Made by a program: the position numbers and the translations under genes. This document shows, one piece after another, positions 9,309-19,000 of a DNA stretch of 64,000 bases. This DNA comes from Micromonospora purpureochromogenes (GTDB lineage Bacteria; Actinomycetota; Actinomycetes; Mycobacteriales; Micromonosporaceae). The notes beneath the pieces were generated by a model. That model was not told where the DNA came from. It was given only the letters and a program-made list of their open reading frames with translations, and did no database searches. Position 1 is the stretch's first letter; each line of letters starts with the position of its first letter. Where the stretch lies: assembly GCF_900091515.1 (NCBI RefSeq), contig NZ_LT607410.1:6200001-6264000 (forward strand), written 5' to 3'.

Positions 9309-10240
9309 GCCCCGATCGTGCCACCCGCCACCGGGGGAACCTGCGGCGACGCCGGGGGCGTGTCGGCCGAGGCCTGCGGCGCGGGCGCGGCCACCGGCTG
9401 CGGCTGCTGCTGCGGCGGGGCGAACGCGCCGGGGGCGAACCCGGCGGGCACCGGGGTCCCCGGGGCGTACGGCCAGGCCGGGGTGGCGCGGGCGATCCGG
9501 TCCTGCTGGGCGGCGGAGATCTTCCGGATCAGCACGATGAACGACGCGGCGGCCACCACGCAGGCGATCGCCGGGATCGCGTTGCGGCCGAGGGCGCCCT
9601 GGTAGTAGTCCACGTACGCCTGGAAGTCCTCGTGGTCGACGGCCGTCTCCGGGAGCTGGGCGTACTCGAGGTCGTTCTTGCGGCTGAACAGCCGCTCGCC
9701 GAGACTGAAGACCAGCCACGCCGCCCACCAGACGACGACCAGCCACGGGGTGCTCCGGCGCCAGAGGCTGTCCCGGGCGATGTTGGCCACCACCCGGACG
9801 GGCACCACGAAGTTCGCGAACGGCACCAGCCAGCCGGCGATCGCCCAACCCTGACCGAGGACGGGCAGCGCGCCGGGGAAGGCGTCGATGTTCTTGCGCG
9901 CCCGCCAGGTCCAGATGATGACCAGCACGGCGGCGGTCAGGTAGGCCACCACGAACGGCAGGCTCACCGCGACCTCGAACAGCATCGCCCCGAAGAGCAC
10001 GTCGCTGTCGCCGTCGCGCTCGGCCTGCCTCGCCAGCACCATCCCGGCCACCGGGGCGAGCGCGGACAGCAGGTAGAACGCGGCGGCCACACCGACCGCG
10101 ATCGAGGCGGCCAGGCCGATGCCGCGCACGGCGTGGGTCTCCAGCCCCGGCGTGACCGCCGGCTGCCCGAGAGGGGTGTAGCAGTTCTGGCACTCGTTGA
10201 AGCTCGGGGACGTGGCGTCCCCGCAGGTCTGGCAGAGCAT
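9305..10240 (-). CDS. DUF4328 membrane protein with N-terminal zinc ribbon
   Basis: The 311-residue protein begins with a two-CxxC zinc ribbon (CQTCGD then ECQNC, residues 3-20). Five or so membrane helices (about 40-240) follow, with the DUF4328 signature WTWRARKNIDAFPG and a WAIAGWLVPFANFVVP block. The C-terminal 60 residues are Pro/Ala/Gln-rich and look disordered. It is the first gene of a coupled pair with ilvA (4-bp ATGA overlap). No function is known for the family, and the link to isoleucine synthesis may be only transcriptional. Confidence 0.8.
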   Translation of the reverse strand: MLCQTCGDATSPSFNECQNCYTPLGQPAVTPGLETHAVRGIGLAASIAVGVAAAFYLLSALAPVAGMVLARQAERDGDSDVLFGAMLFEVAVSLPFVVAYLTAAVLVIIWTWRARKNIDAFPGALPVLGQGWAIAGWLVPFANFVVPVRVVANIARDSLWRRSTPWLVVVWWAAWLVFSLGERLFSRKNDLEYAQLPETAVDHEDFQAYVDYYQGALGRNAIPAIACVVAAASFIVLIRKISAAQQDRIARATPAWPYAPGTPVPAGFAPGAFAPPQQQPQPVAAPAPQASADTPPASPQVPPVAGGTIGA

Positions 10241-10292
10241 GGGGACCGTCCAGGGAGGTGCGGCGAGGGGGGTGCGCGCACACGCTAGACGA

Positions 10293-11696
10293 TCATGCGG
10301 CGGCCGGCGACCCCGTTCCGACCCGCGGATAGCCGGGGGCGTGCCGGGACCACGGCGCCTGCATCTCGAACTGCCCGGCGACGGAGAGCAGCAGCAGCTC
10401 CGAGCCGGGCGGACCGATCAGCTGCGCGCCGACGGGCAGGCCGTCGGGGCGCCGGCCGACCGGCACCACGATGGCCGGCAGGCCGGCGATGTTCCAGGGC
10501 GCCGCGTACGGGGCGTACCGGATGTTGGCCTTCATGTTGGCCACCCACGACCGGGCGGACCAGGCGGCGGCCTCCGGCGGCGGGCCGGCCAGCGCCGGGG
10601 TGAGCAGCAGGTCGACCGAGTGGTCGGTGAAGAAGTTGATCGAGCGTTCGCGCCAGGCGGCCCGGTCGGCCTCCCGGACGTACCCCCGTCGCTGCGCCCA
10701 CTCGCCGAGCGCGACGTGCCGGCGGCTGCGCCGCTGGAGGTCACGCCGGGCGATCCCGGCGGCGCGCACCTCGGTGGCGGCCGCGGCGAACCAGGTCGCG
10801 ATGCCCTGGAGACCGAGCGCGGTCGGGTAGACCGGGTCGGCGGGGACGGTGTCGTGGCCGGCGGCGGCGAGCAGCCGGCCGGCGGCTGCCACCGCGTCCC
10901 GGTTGGGGGCGTCCGGCGAGACCCCGCGCACCGGGGAGCGCAGCGAGACGCCGACCCGCAGCCGCGGCGGCGGGACCAGCTTGTCGGCCCGGCGCCCGGC
11001 GAGTACCTGGAAGCCGACCGCGGCGTCCGCCACCGTGGTGGTGAGCATCCCGTGCTCGGTGAGGCCGAACCAGTCCTCCGCGCCGAGCTGGGTGGGGATC
11101 ACGCCCCGGCCCGGCTTCAGGCCGACCAGGCCGCAGCAGGCCGCCGGGATCCGGATCGAGCCGAGCCCGTCGTTGCCGTGCGCGATCGGCACCAGCCCGG
11201 CGGCCACCGCGGCGGCGGCGCCGCCGGAGGAGCCGCCGGGGGTGCGGCGGGTGTCCCACGGGTTGCGGGTGATCCCGGACTCGTCGTCGGTGAGGGCCCA
11301 GAGGCCCAGCTCCGGCATCCGGGTCACCCCGAGGATCACCGCGCCGGCGCCGCGCAACCGCCGGACCACCTCGTGGTCGGCCTCCGCGATGCCGGTACGC
11401 ACGGCGGCCGAGCCGTTCCAGGTGGGTACGCCGGCGACGGCGGTGTTCTCCTTCACCGCCACCGGCACCCCGGCCAGCGGAAGGTTGGCCAGGTCCTCCT
11501 GCTCGTCGACCTTCTCCGCCTCGGTGATCGCCTCCCCGCCGCGTACCGTGCGGAACGCGGCGAGGTCGGCGTCGACCCGGGCGATGTGGTCCAGGTGGTC
11601 GGCGACGACCTGGGTGGCCGAGACATCGCCCCGGCGTACGCCCCGGGCGATTTGCTTGGCGGTCGCTCCGACCCAGGTCGGCATGATGTCCTGCAC
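10293..11696 (-). CDS. amidase-signature family amidase
   Basis: The 467-residue enzyme belongs to the amidase-signature family (Ser-cisSer-Lys triad). The lysine is in PVAVKENTAVAGVPT, the glycine/serine loop is TPGGSSGGAAAAVAAG, and the nucleophile region is GNDGLGSIRIPAACCGLVGLKP. Substrates of such amidases range widely and none can be assigned here. GatA is unlikely because no gatB or gatC is nearby. The GTG at 11696 has GGAGG six bases upstream; an ATG four codons later lacks good spacing. It lies 22 bp downstream of metB on the same strand and is probably cotranscribed. Confidence 0.85.
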   Translation of the reverse strand: MQDIMPTWVGATAKQIARGVRRGDVSATQVVADHLDHIARVDADLAAFRTVRGGEAITEAEKVDEQEDLANLPLAGVPVAVKENTAVAGVPTWNGSAAVRTGIAEADHEVVRRLRGAGAVILGVTRMPELGLWALTDDESGITRNPWDTRRTPGGSSGGAAAAVAAGLVPIAHGNDGLGSIRIPAACCGLVGLKPGRGVIPTQLGAEDWFGLTEHGMLTTTVADAAVGFQVLAGRRADKLVPPPRLRVGVSLRSPVRGVSPDAPNRDAVAAAGRLLAAAGHDTVPADPVYPTALGLQGIATWFAAAATEVRAAGIARRDLQRRSRRHVALGEWAQRRGYVREADRAAWRERSINFFTDHSVDLLLTPALAGPPPEAAAWSARSWVANMKANIRYAPYAAPWNIAGLPAIVVPVGRRPDGLPVGAQLIGPPGSELLLLSVAGQFEMQAPWSRHAPGYPRVGTGSPAAA

Positions 11697-11718
11697 GGCC
11701 ACCCTCCCCAGCCAGCGG

Positions 11719-12858
11719 TCAGCCCAGCGCCTGCTCCAGATCGGCGAGCAGGTCGTCGACCGTCTCGATGCCGACAGACAGTCGCACGAGATCGCCGGGA
11801 ACTTCAAGCGGCGAGCCGGCAGCACTTGCATGTGTCATCCGGCCCGGGTGCTCGATCAGGGACTCGACGCCGCCCAGCGACTCGGCGAGCACGAAGAGCT
11901 TGGCCCGGTTGCAGATCTCCACGGCGTGCTCCTCGCCGCCCGAGGCGCGGAAGGAGATCATGCCGCCGAACCGGCGCATCTGCTTCGCGGCCACCTCGTG
12001 ACCGGCGTGCGAGGGCAGGCCCGGGTAGATCACCTCGGCGACCTTGGCGTGCCCGTCCAGGTACGCGGCGATCCGCTCGGCGTTGTCGCAGTGCCGGTCC
12101 ATGCGTACCCCGAGGGTCTTGATGCCGCGCAGGGTCAGCCAGGCGTCGAAGGGCCCGTTGATCGCGCCCATCGCGTTCTGGTGGTAGCGCAGCTCGTCGC
12201 CGAGGCCGGCGTCGGCGGCGATCAGCGCGCCACCCACCACGTCGGAGTGTCCACCGATGTACTTGGTGGTCGAGTGGACCACCACGTCCGCGCCGTGCGC
12301 GATCGGCTGCTGCAGGTACGGCGAGGCGAAGGTGTTGTCGACCGCCAGCAGCGCCCCGGCGTCGTGCGCGACGGCGGCCAGGGTGGCGATGTCGGCGATG
12401 CCGAGCAGCGGGTTGGTCGGCGTCTCCACCCAGACGATCTTCGTGGTGGCGCGCATGGCGGCCCGCACGGCGTCGGTGTCGGAGACCTTGGCCGGGGTGT
12501 AGTCCAGCCCCCAGCGCTCGGCGACCCGGGCGAAGAGCCGGTAGGTGCCGCCGTACGCGTCGTCCGGGATCACCACGTGGTCCCCCGGCTTGCAGACGGT
12601 GCGCAGCAGGGTGTCCTCGGCGGCCAGGCCGCTGGCGAAGGCGAGTGCCACCGGGCCGCCCTCCAGGGCGGCGAGGCACTCCTGGAGCGCGTCCCGGGTG
12701 GGGTTGCCGGAGCGGCTGTACTCGTAGCCGTGCCGAGGCGCGCCGACGGCGTCCTGGGCGTAGGTGCTGGTCTGGTAGATCGGTGGGATCACCGCGCCGG
12801 TGCGGGCCTCGGGGTCCTGGCCGGCGTGGATGGCGAGCGTCTCGAAGCCGTGACTCAT
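11719..12858 (-). CDS. metB: cystathionine gamma-synthase / gamma-lyase family PLP enzyme
   Basis: The 379-residue protein is a Cys/Met-metabolism PLP enzyme: YSRSGNPT, SGLAA, TPTNPLL, AVDNTFASPYLQQP and the PLP lysine in HSTTKYIGGHSD (Lys199). It joins an activated homoserine to cysteine (MetB) or cleaves cystathionine. The two activities cannot be told apart by eye. The metB name follows the mycobacterial gene with the same neighbours (Rv1079, near greA and cbs). With the cystathionine beta-synthase at 30.5 kb it could complete transsulfuration in either direction. The ATG start matches family length. Confidence 0.88.
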   Translation of the reverse strand: MSHGFETLAIHAGQDPEARTGAVIPPIYQTSTYAQDAVGAPRHGYEYSRSGNPTRDALQECLAALEGGPVALAFASGLAAEDTLLRTVCKPGDHVVIPDDAYGGTYRLFARVAERWGLDYTPAKVSDTDAVRAAMRATTKIVWVETPTNPLLGIADIATLAAVAHDAGALLAVDNTFASPYLQQPIAHGADVVVHSTTKYIGGHSDVVGGALIAADAGLGDELRYHQNAMGAINGPFDAWLTLRGIKTLGVRMDRHCDNAERIAAYLDGHAKVAEVIYPGLPSHAGHEVAAKQMRRFGGMISFRASGGEEHAVEICNRAKLFVLAESLGGVESLIEHPGRMTHASAAGSPLEVPGDLVRLSVGIETVDDLLADLEQALG

Positions 12859-12941
12859 TCCCGAGACGTTAGTCCGCCGGTCCGCCGGGGCGGGCGGAAC
12901 CCGGCCGCGGGTCGTGGCGGCGGCCTGTCGGAGGGGTGGGC

Positions 12942-12947
12942 CATACT
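12942..12947 (+). promoter_or_regulatory. -10-like hexamer CATACT for the nucleotidyltransferase pair
   Basis: CATACT is followed by six bases and then the GTG at 12954. This spacing places transcription start at the start codon and suggests a leaderless mRNA, which would also fix the start. No convincing -35 element is visible. Confidence 0.4.
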
Positions 12948-12953
12948 TGCTCG

Positions 12954-13280
12954 GTGACCCACACCGCTCCGCTGCCGTCCCGCATGAACGGCATCGCTGA
13001 CCGGATTCCGGAGTCCCTCGGGCTGCTGGCCGGCCCGGACCAGGGCAGGGTCACCCTTCCATTGCGGCTCTGCTGGTCGGGCCTGAGCGAATTCGACGTG
13101 GCCGATCCTCGACAGCGGCTGACGCTCTACCGGACGCTGATGGACTGCGGCCAGCGCGAGGACATCATCCGATACGTCAACGCGGCACTGTTGCGCCGAG
13201 ACTGGCCACGCATCCGACGACTCACCGCTCGTCGTCTCATCGCGCTCTGGGAGCGGCGCCTACCGGAGCTGGCCGTCTGA
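12954..13280 (+). CDS. small helical protein, first gene of a nucleotidyltransferase module
   Basis: I do not recognise a named family. The 108-residue protein has an N-terminal strand-like part (GRVTLPLRLCWSGLSEFDV) and a strongly basic helical C-terminus (LLRRDWPRIRRLTARRLIALWERRLPEL). Its stop is two bases before the ATG of the AbiEii-type gene, so the two must be coexpressed. That arrangement, with the smaller gene first, is typical of antitoxin-toxin pairs. The GTG start fits the -10 hexamer six bases upstream; an ATG at 12984 is the alternative. An antitoxin or partner role is inference from position. Confidence 0.65.
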   Translation: MTHTAPLPSRMNGIADRIPESLGLLAGPDQGRVTLPLRLCWSGLSEFDVADPRQRLTLYRTLMDCGQREDIIRYVNAALLRRDWPRIRRLTARRLIALWERRLPELAV

Positions 13281-13282
13281 TC

Positions 13283-13888
13283 ATGGATGAGGCGCACCAG
13301 CGGCTGCTGCGTGTCGGCTTTGCAGCCGGCGACGATCTCGGGCTGGTGCTCGCGGGCGGTTACGCGTTGTCGGCGCACAACCTGCTCAGCCGACCGTCCA
13401 GGGACATCGATTTCGCGACCGCGACGGCCCTACCGCTACAGGCGGTGGCGGCTCGGCTGGCGGAGGCCTACGTCGGGGCCGGGTTCCGCTGCCGCGTCAT
13501 CGAGGCCGGCAACCGGATGGCTCGGCTGTTGGTGTCCGGCGAGACGACGGCGTGCGAGGTGGACCTGTTGAAGGAGGCGATCGGTCCACCGGCGGCCCTG
13601 AGCATCGGGCCGGTCCTCGCCTTCGACGACGCGATCGGCCTCAAGGTCAGGGCGCTGCACGACCGGGCCGCTCACCGCGACTACATCGACATCCACGCCG
13701 CCAACGACCGGCTGCGCTGGCCCGAGCTGGAGGCGCTGGGCGCCCGGCACACGGTCGGCTTCTCTCTGCAGGAGCTGGCCGACCGGCTGGGCGCCATCGA
13801 CGAACTGGACGACGAGACCTTTGCGTCGTATCGCCATGACCGGGAAGGCAGGCTCCGGCGGCCGGCGGGCCGCTGGCGCAGGGCCTAG
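13283..13888 (+). CDS. AbiEii/AbiGii-like nucleotidyltransferase (candidate toxin)
   Basis: The 201-residue protein has the minimal nucleotidyltransferase fold signature: AGGYALSAHNLLSRPSRDID with Gly25-Gly26 and the DxD pair Asp41/Asp43. A third carboxylate is in CEVDLL (Asp94). FDDAIGLKVRALHDRAAHRDYIDIHA follows and matches AbiEii-type proteins. All catalytic positions are present. AbiEii toxins of type IV systems nucleotidylate targets such as tRNA ends; the target here is unknown. It starts two bases after the upstream gene. Its stop codon TAG doubles as part of the -10 hexamer of the HIT gene. Confidence 0.8.
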   Translation: MDEAHQRLLRVGFAAGDDLGLVLAGGYALSAHNLLSRPSRDIDFATATALPLQAVAARLAEAYVGAGFRCRVIEAGNRMARLLVSGETTACEVDLLKEAIGPPAALSIGPVLAFDDAIGLKVRALHDRAAHRDYIDIHAANDRLRWPELEALGARHTVGFSLQELADRLGAIDELDDETFASYRHDREGRLRRPAGRWRRA

Positions 13889-13891
13889 CCT
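13886..13891 (+). promoter_or_regulatory. -10-like hexamer TAGCCT for the HIT gene
   Basis: TAGCCT ends six bases before the GTG of the HIT gene, consistent with a leaderless transcript. It overlaps the stop codon of the preceding nucleotidyltransferase gene. Confidence 0.4.
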
Positions 13892-13897
13892 GGGTCG

Positions 13898-14308
13898 GTG
13901 AACGGGTGCTTGTTCTGCGGGATTGTGGCGGGCGAGGTGCCCGCGTTCCGGGTGGCCGACGAGCCGGACGGCGTCGCCTTCCTGGACACCCGACCGGTGT
14001 TCAAGGGCCACGTGCTGGTGGTGCCGCGCAGCCACCTGATCAGCCTCTCCGATCTGCCGGCGGGCGCGCTGCCCGGCTACTTCCGCCTGGTGCAACGCCT
14101 CGCGGTGGCGGTCGAGACCGGGCTCGGGGCCGGTGGGACGTTCGTGGCGATGAACAACAAGGTGTCCCAGTCCGTCCCGCACCTGCACACCCACGTGGTG
14201 CCCCGGACGAAGGGCGACGGCCTGCGCGGCTTCTTCTGGCCGCGTACCCGCTACGCCGACGACACCGAGGCGCAGGGGTACGCCGACCGGGTCGCCGCCG
14301 CCCTGTGA
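13898..14308 (+). CDS. HIT family nucleotide hydrolase/transferase
   Basis: The 136-residue protein carries the histidine triad HLHTHVV (His95, His97, His99) and the N-terminal [13 protein letters not shown] segment of HIT/Hint-like proteins. These act on nucleotide phosphoramidates or dinucleoside polyphosphates through a nucleotidyl-histidine intermediate. The GTG start lies directly after a -10 hexamer and has no separate ribosome-binding site. The msrA gene follows after 88 bp with its own strong ribosome-binding site. The exact substrate cannot be inferred. Confidence 0.88.
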   Translation: MNGCLFCGIVAGEVPAFRVADEPDGVAFLDTRPVFKGHVLVVPRSHLISLSDLPAGALPGYFRLVQRLAVAVETGLGAGGTFVAMNNKVSQSVPHLHTHVVPRTKGDGLRGFFWPRTRYADDTEAQGYADRVAAAL

Positions 14309-14396
14309 CCCGACGCCGCCTGATTCCGCCAGGCCCGGGTAAGGAACCGGGGTCCGGCGGCGTTGCAGGCGGAAGAGGTACGAAAGGAGACCCACC

Positions 14397-15059
<663 letters not shown>

Positions 15060-15071
15060 GCGACGTGACCG

Positions 15072-15105
15072 AGCGTGGGCCCGGTCGATGGACCGGGCCC
15101 ACGCT
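15072..15105 (+). terminator. msrA terminator
   Basis: AGCGTGGGCCCGGTC, a GATG loop, then GACCGGGCCCACGCT form a perfect 15-bp stem starting 13 bases after the msrA stop. TGAGTTTCTC follows, a modest U-rich tail. It marks the boundary between the housekeeping block and the RHS island. Confidence 0.85.
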
Positions 15106-15201
15106 GAGTTTCTCAGCCGTCGGCGGTAGCCCTGGCTACGGGTCTTCCCGTCTGAAGGCGACCGCCGAGTACGACAGGCCTCCGTTGATCGCGGACTGCG
15201 G

Positions 15202-15595
15202 TCAGCAGTCCCACTTCTGGGACAGTGCTGCCAGCGAGCCGATGGTCCCGTCGATCAGCACCTGTCCCTCGCCGAGCTTGCTGCGGACCGACTGGTCCAC
15301 CGGGGACGAGGCCAGCCGCCGGGTCGTCTCGCCCGAGATCAGGAAGCTCCTGGGCAGCGCGCCGACCAGCGGCTGGCCTTCTCCCAGTTGGTCGTGTCGC
15401 CGACCACGAAGGGTCCGGTCGACCCCGGCTGCCGGAGACCCGACGCCTTCCAGAGGACCTCGCTCTCCGGCGGCAACTTCCCGTCGTCGCCCTCCGGGTC
15501 CGCTTCGGGGAGCCATCGGGGTCGCCCGGCAGGCACGCCAGCAACGCCGCCATCACCAACAGGGCGATCACTACCGCCGTCAGGCACCCGGCCAT
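15202..15595 (-). pseudogene. frameshifted small lipoprotein gene
   Basis: Three consecutive minus-strand frames join into one sensible protein of about 133 residues. Frame 1 starts at the ATG at 15593-15595 and gives MAGCLTAVVIALLVMAALLAC, a signal peptide with an LLAC lipobox. Frame 2 continues ADPEGDDGKLPPESEVLW up to TTNWEK. Frame 3 gives GQPLVGALPRSFLISGETT and ends [12 protein letters not shown] at 15202. Each shift corresponds to one missing base (around 15510-15530 and 15380-15390), beside short C or G runs. It is either decayed or affected by sequence errors. It follows the RHS toxin and candidate immunity genes on the same strand and may be a relic of an older immunity gene; I recognise no family. 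Confidence 0.5.
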
Positions 15596-15628
15596 CAAGC
15601 ATCGACATCCGCCCTTTAGGAGGCGTGA

Positions 15629-15671
15629 ATCGAGGGTGGGGCCGGAGGTTGACACCGGACCCACCCTCGAT
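15629..15671 (-). terminator. hairpin downstream of the candidate immunity gene
   Basis: ATCGAGGGTGGG (15629-15640) pairs exactly with CCCACCCTCGAT (15660-15671), with an extra CCGG/CCGG pairing inside. It lies 79 bases after the stop of the 88-residue membrane gene and just before the broken lipoprotein gene, so it probably ends the RHS operon. Confidence 0.6.
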
Positions 15672-15749
15672 CTCAGCGAACGGCAGTCGTCGCGTCGCCC
15701 TCCGCCCTACCGACTCAGACCGATCGGTTGGAAGGCGGACGCCGCCGCC

Positions 15750-16016
15750 CTATTCATCGGCGGAGCCGTCCTGATAAGCCGCCTCGCCACCCCTTCGGCG
15801 AAACTTCTTCCGGAGAAGCCTCCTCCACGCCATGCGGACGAGCTGCACACCTGCGAGCAGCATCAACGCGCCACCCAGGAGCTGGTAATGCAGCTCATCA
15901 TGGCTGGCCACAAACCCGGCGGCCACCAGGAACCAGATCACCACGTAAGCGGGGTTCACATCGGCCGGATCGAAGAAATCCGCTACCGCCTTCCAGACTC
16001 CCCTACCGTCACCCAT
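15750..16016 (-). CDS. two-helix small membrane protein, candidate RHS immunity protein
   Basis: The 88-residue protein has two predicted membrane helices (about 23-40, AYVVIWFLVAAGFVAS; and 47-64, LLGGALMLLAGVQLVRM). A very basic segment WRRLLRKKFRRR and a short acidic tail follow. Its ATG is 12 bases downstream of the RHS stop, and AAGGAAG sits in that gap, so it is cotranscribed with the RHS gene. Immunity genes of polymorphic toxins lie directly behind the toxin in this way, and a membrane immunity protein would suit a toxin acting at the membrane. I recognise no family, so the role rests on position. Confidence 0.65.
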   Translation of the reverse strand: MGDGRGVWKAVADFFDPADVNPAYVVIWFLVAAGFVASHDELHYQLLGGALMLLAGVQLVRMAWRRLLRKKFRRRGGEAAYQDGSADE

Positions 16017-16028
16017 GCCTGCTTCCTT

Positions 16029-19000
16029 CTATCTGCATGAACTGCTGTTTGTGTACACCCTTCCCCCGGACACATGACTGACCCACCGCTTCACGCCACG
16101 AACTCCGTTACACGCGTGGCGACCGATTGCCCTAGTGGTGTCACCGGAGGCCCGACGGAAACCGCCCCAGTCGGTCATAAAGTCGTGGTAACCCATCCAG
16201 GATGCGAGTCCGGCCGCCATATACCTCCACCTACTCTTGGCTCGGAATGGGCGGAAGGTCGCCTTGTAGCCGTTCCTCTTGATGGACTTGTACATCCTGT
16301 ACCCCGAACGTATCGCCCGGTATCCACCGCGGAACTCCTTGTAACCGCCGTAGAAGCCGGCTGCATGGCCCGCCAGACGAGTGCCATAGAACCCCATTCG
16401 CCAGACCGAGTTCCGACCCCATCCGCAGACCTTCCAACACCACCTCTTGCCGTCCAGGTCGAACGAGTTGACCGGATCGCCGCAGCCGTACTCGTAGGCG
16501 CTGCAGCTCCCGCCGGGGACCGGGTCGGTCTGCAGGAACCGGCCGGTGGTCGGGTTGTACAGCCGCACACCCATCAGCACGATCCCGGAGGGAGCATCCG
16601 CGGCCCGCTGCTTGGCTCCGAGCCAGCCGTACCGCTCGGTGCCGACGTCGCCCGCGTTGCGCGGGGTGCCGTACTCGCCGGCCTCCGTGGTGCGGGCCAG
16701 CCCTTCACCGGCGTTGTCCAGCTCGGCGACCAGGTCTCCGTGCAGGTTGGTCAGGTGCCAGGCGACCTCGCCGCTTCCGCCGTCGAAGATGCCCGCCATG
16801 CCGGTGAGGCCGGACAACGGTCGGGTGAAGCTGTCCGCCGTCTCCTGGGTCCAGGAAGGGCTGTCGTCGTCTCCGTCGTAGTGGTTGACCGCCTGCACCG
16901 CCGTGCCCGAGGCGTTGTCGGTCCAGGAGCGGACCCGCTCGCCGGTGACGTCGAGGGTGTAGTCGGTGGTGCGACCGTTCTGGTTGATCGTGTCGACCAG
17001 GTCGGTCACGTGGTACGTGGCGGTCACGTTGCCACCCGCCGGGTTGCCGGTGTCGACCGCGGGGACCGTGGTGGTCCGGCCGAGGGTGTCGTAGACGTAT
17101 CCGGTGGTGTTGACCCGGTCGGCCGTGTCGTACGTCCACGTCCGCGAAGACGCCGCGGTCGTGGTCTGACACGAGCCGTCGGACGCCGGGGCGTACTCGG
17201 TGACCGAGTTGCGGTTCGACGACGAGCTCAGGCCGTACGAGCGGGTGGTGCACTGGTCGCCCAGCACGTCCTTGATGCTCGTGAGTCGCCCGGCCTGGTC
17301 GTAGCCGTAGCTCTGCTCGGACAAGGACGAGACGTGCTCCCGCCACTGCCCGTGCACCGACTCCGTCACCGACTCGTTGTAGAGCGTGCAGTCGGCGGCG
17401 GCGCAGCCCGGCTTGACGTAGGTCAAGCCGACCTGGGTGGCCAACTCGTCGACCTCCATGCTGACCTGGACGCCGTTGGGCCAGGTCTCCGACACCAGGT
17501 TGCCGTCGGCGTCGTAGCTGCCGGAGAAGACACCCGCCTGGGTGTCGTCGACCGACGTGAGCAGGCCGCGCCGCTCGGTGCCGCCGTCATAGGTGTAGGT
17601 CCGCTGAGCCTTGCCGTCGTGGCTGGTCTTCGTCCGGCCCAGCAGGTCGTAGGTCGTGGTCGAGACGTTGCCATCGGTGTCGGTGTAGGAGGTGAGCCGG
17701 CCGAGCGTGTCGTACGCCCGGATCACCTGCGCGGTGACCGTGCCGCCCACGACCGACTGGGTGCGCAGGAGTTGCCCGGTGGCCGGATCGTAGACGTTGC
17801 GGGTGACCGGGACGGCGGTGCCCAGACTCGTAGCTGCGGTCACCGACGTCTCGTACGCCCGCCCGGCGCCGTCGTACGTCGTGGTGGTGGTCCGCAGCGT
17901 GCCGGCGCTGGTCTTCTCGGTCACCACCCGCGACTGGTTGAACATGTCGTAGGTGGTCACGGTGACCGGCAGTTCCGGCCCGGAGGCCGCCTGGCCGCCG
18001 GGCTGGACCCGGCAGGGCAGGTTCGCCCACTCCGGCTTCAGGTCACACTCTGTGTAGCCGGAGCCGGAGGTGGCCCGGTAGTAGACCGTCTTACGGGTGG
18101 CCGGGGTGGTGGTACTGGTGCCGCCGGCCGGGGCCGTGGTCGAGGTGACCAGGCCGGTGATCGGGTCGTAGGTGGTCCGGGTGGCCTGCGCCAGGCCGGA
18201 CGGGTCCACCGTCACCACGGTCGGCTGACGCAGCGTCCAGTCGTAGGCAGTGGTGGTGGTCCGCAGGTCAGAGTCGGTCTCGACGCCGTTGGGGTACCAG
18301 CGGACGCCGACCTTCTCCGTCGTGACCAGGTTGTAGGGCCCGCCGGTGGTCGGCGCCCCCTCATCGTAGGTGTTCAGGGTGATCTGGCGGCCGCGCACCA
18401 CGGTGTCGTCCGGCAGCGTCACGTCGTGCTCCGGCCCCCAGGTGCTGGTGAGCCGCTGCCCGTCCGACGAGTAGGTGTTGAGGCTGGACAGGGCGCGGGC
18501 GCGTCCGGTCTCCGTTGCCGCGTCGTCGGTGGAGCTGGCGTTCAGCGCCCGGTCCCGGTTGCCGGCGGTCAACGTCCGCACCGTGTTGCCCCGCTGGTCG
18601 TACCAGGCGGCGTCGATGTGGCCGCCCGGAGCGGCGGTGTTGACCTTGCGGGCGTTGGCGTCCAGGTAGGTGACCGTGGCCCGCTCGTACGACGACGGCA
18701 GGCTGCCGCCCGAGGGACTGCCGTCCGGCACCTGGTCGGCCGGGAAGACCGCCGTGGCATCGGTCGGCGCCTCGGTCTGGTACCACCGGCTGGTCTGTGC
18801 CGCCGACAGATCGTAGGGTGCGCCGGCACCGGAAACCGGCACCTTGTAGACAACGCTGGTGACCGCCGTGCCGGCGGCCAGCGCCGAGCGGCTCACCTTG
18901 TTCAGCCGGCCAAGCCCCGGGTCACCGGGAATGGTGGTGTAGCTGAGCTGCCACGCCTCCTGGCCGTTCGGGGTGACCGAGGACAGGATGCCGTCGAGGT

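Noticed and set aside
10293..11696. Assignment of the amidase as GatA of the Glu-tRNA amidotransferase
   Set aside because: No gatB or gatC is adjacent, the gene follows metB, and the signature is shared by all amidase-family enzymes.
15113..15664. Single 183-codon minus-strand frame as an intact gene
   Set aside because: After the signal peptide the frame becomes Arg/Gly shadow sequence, while the sensible protein continues in two other frames; recorded as a frameshifted pseudogene instead.
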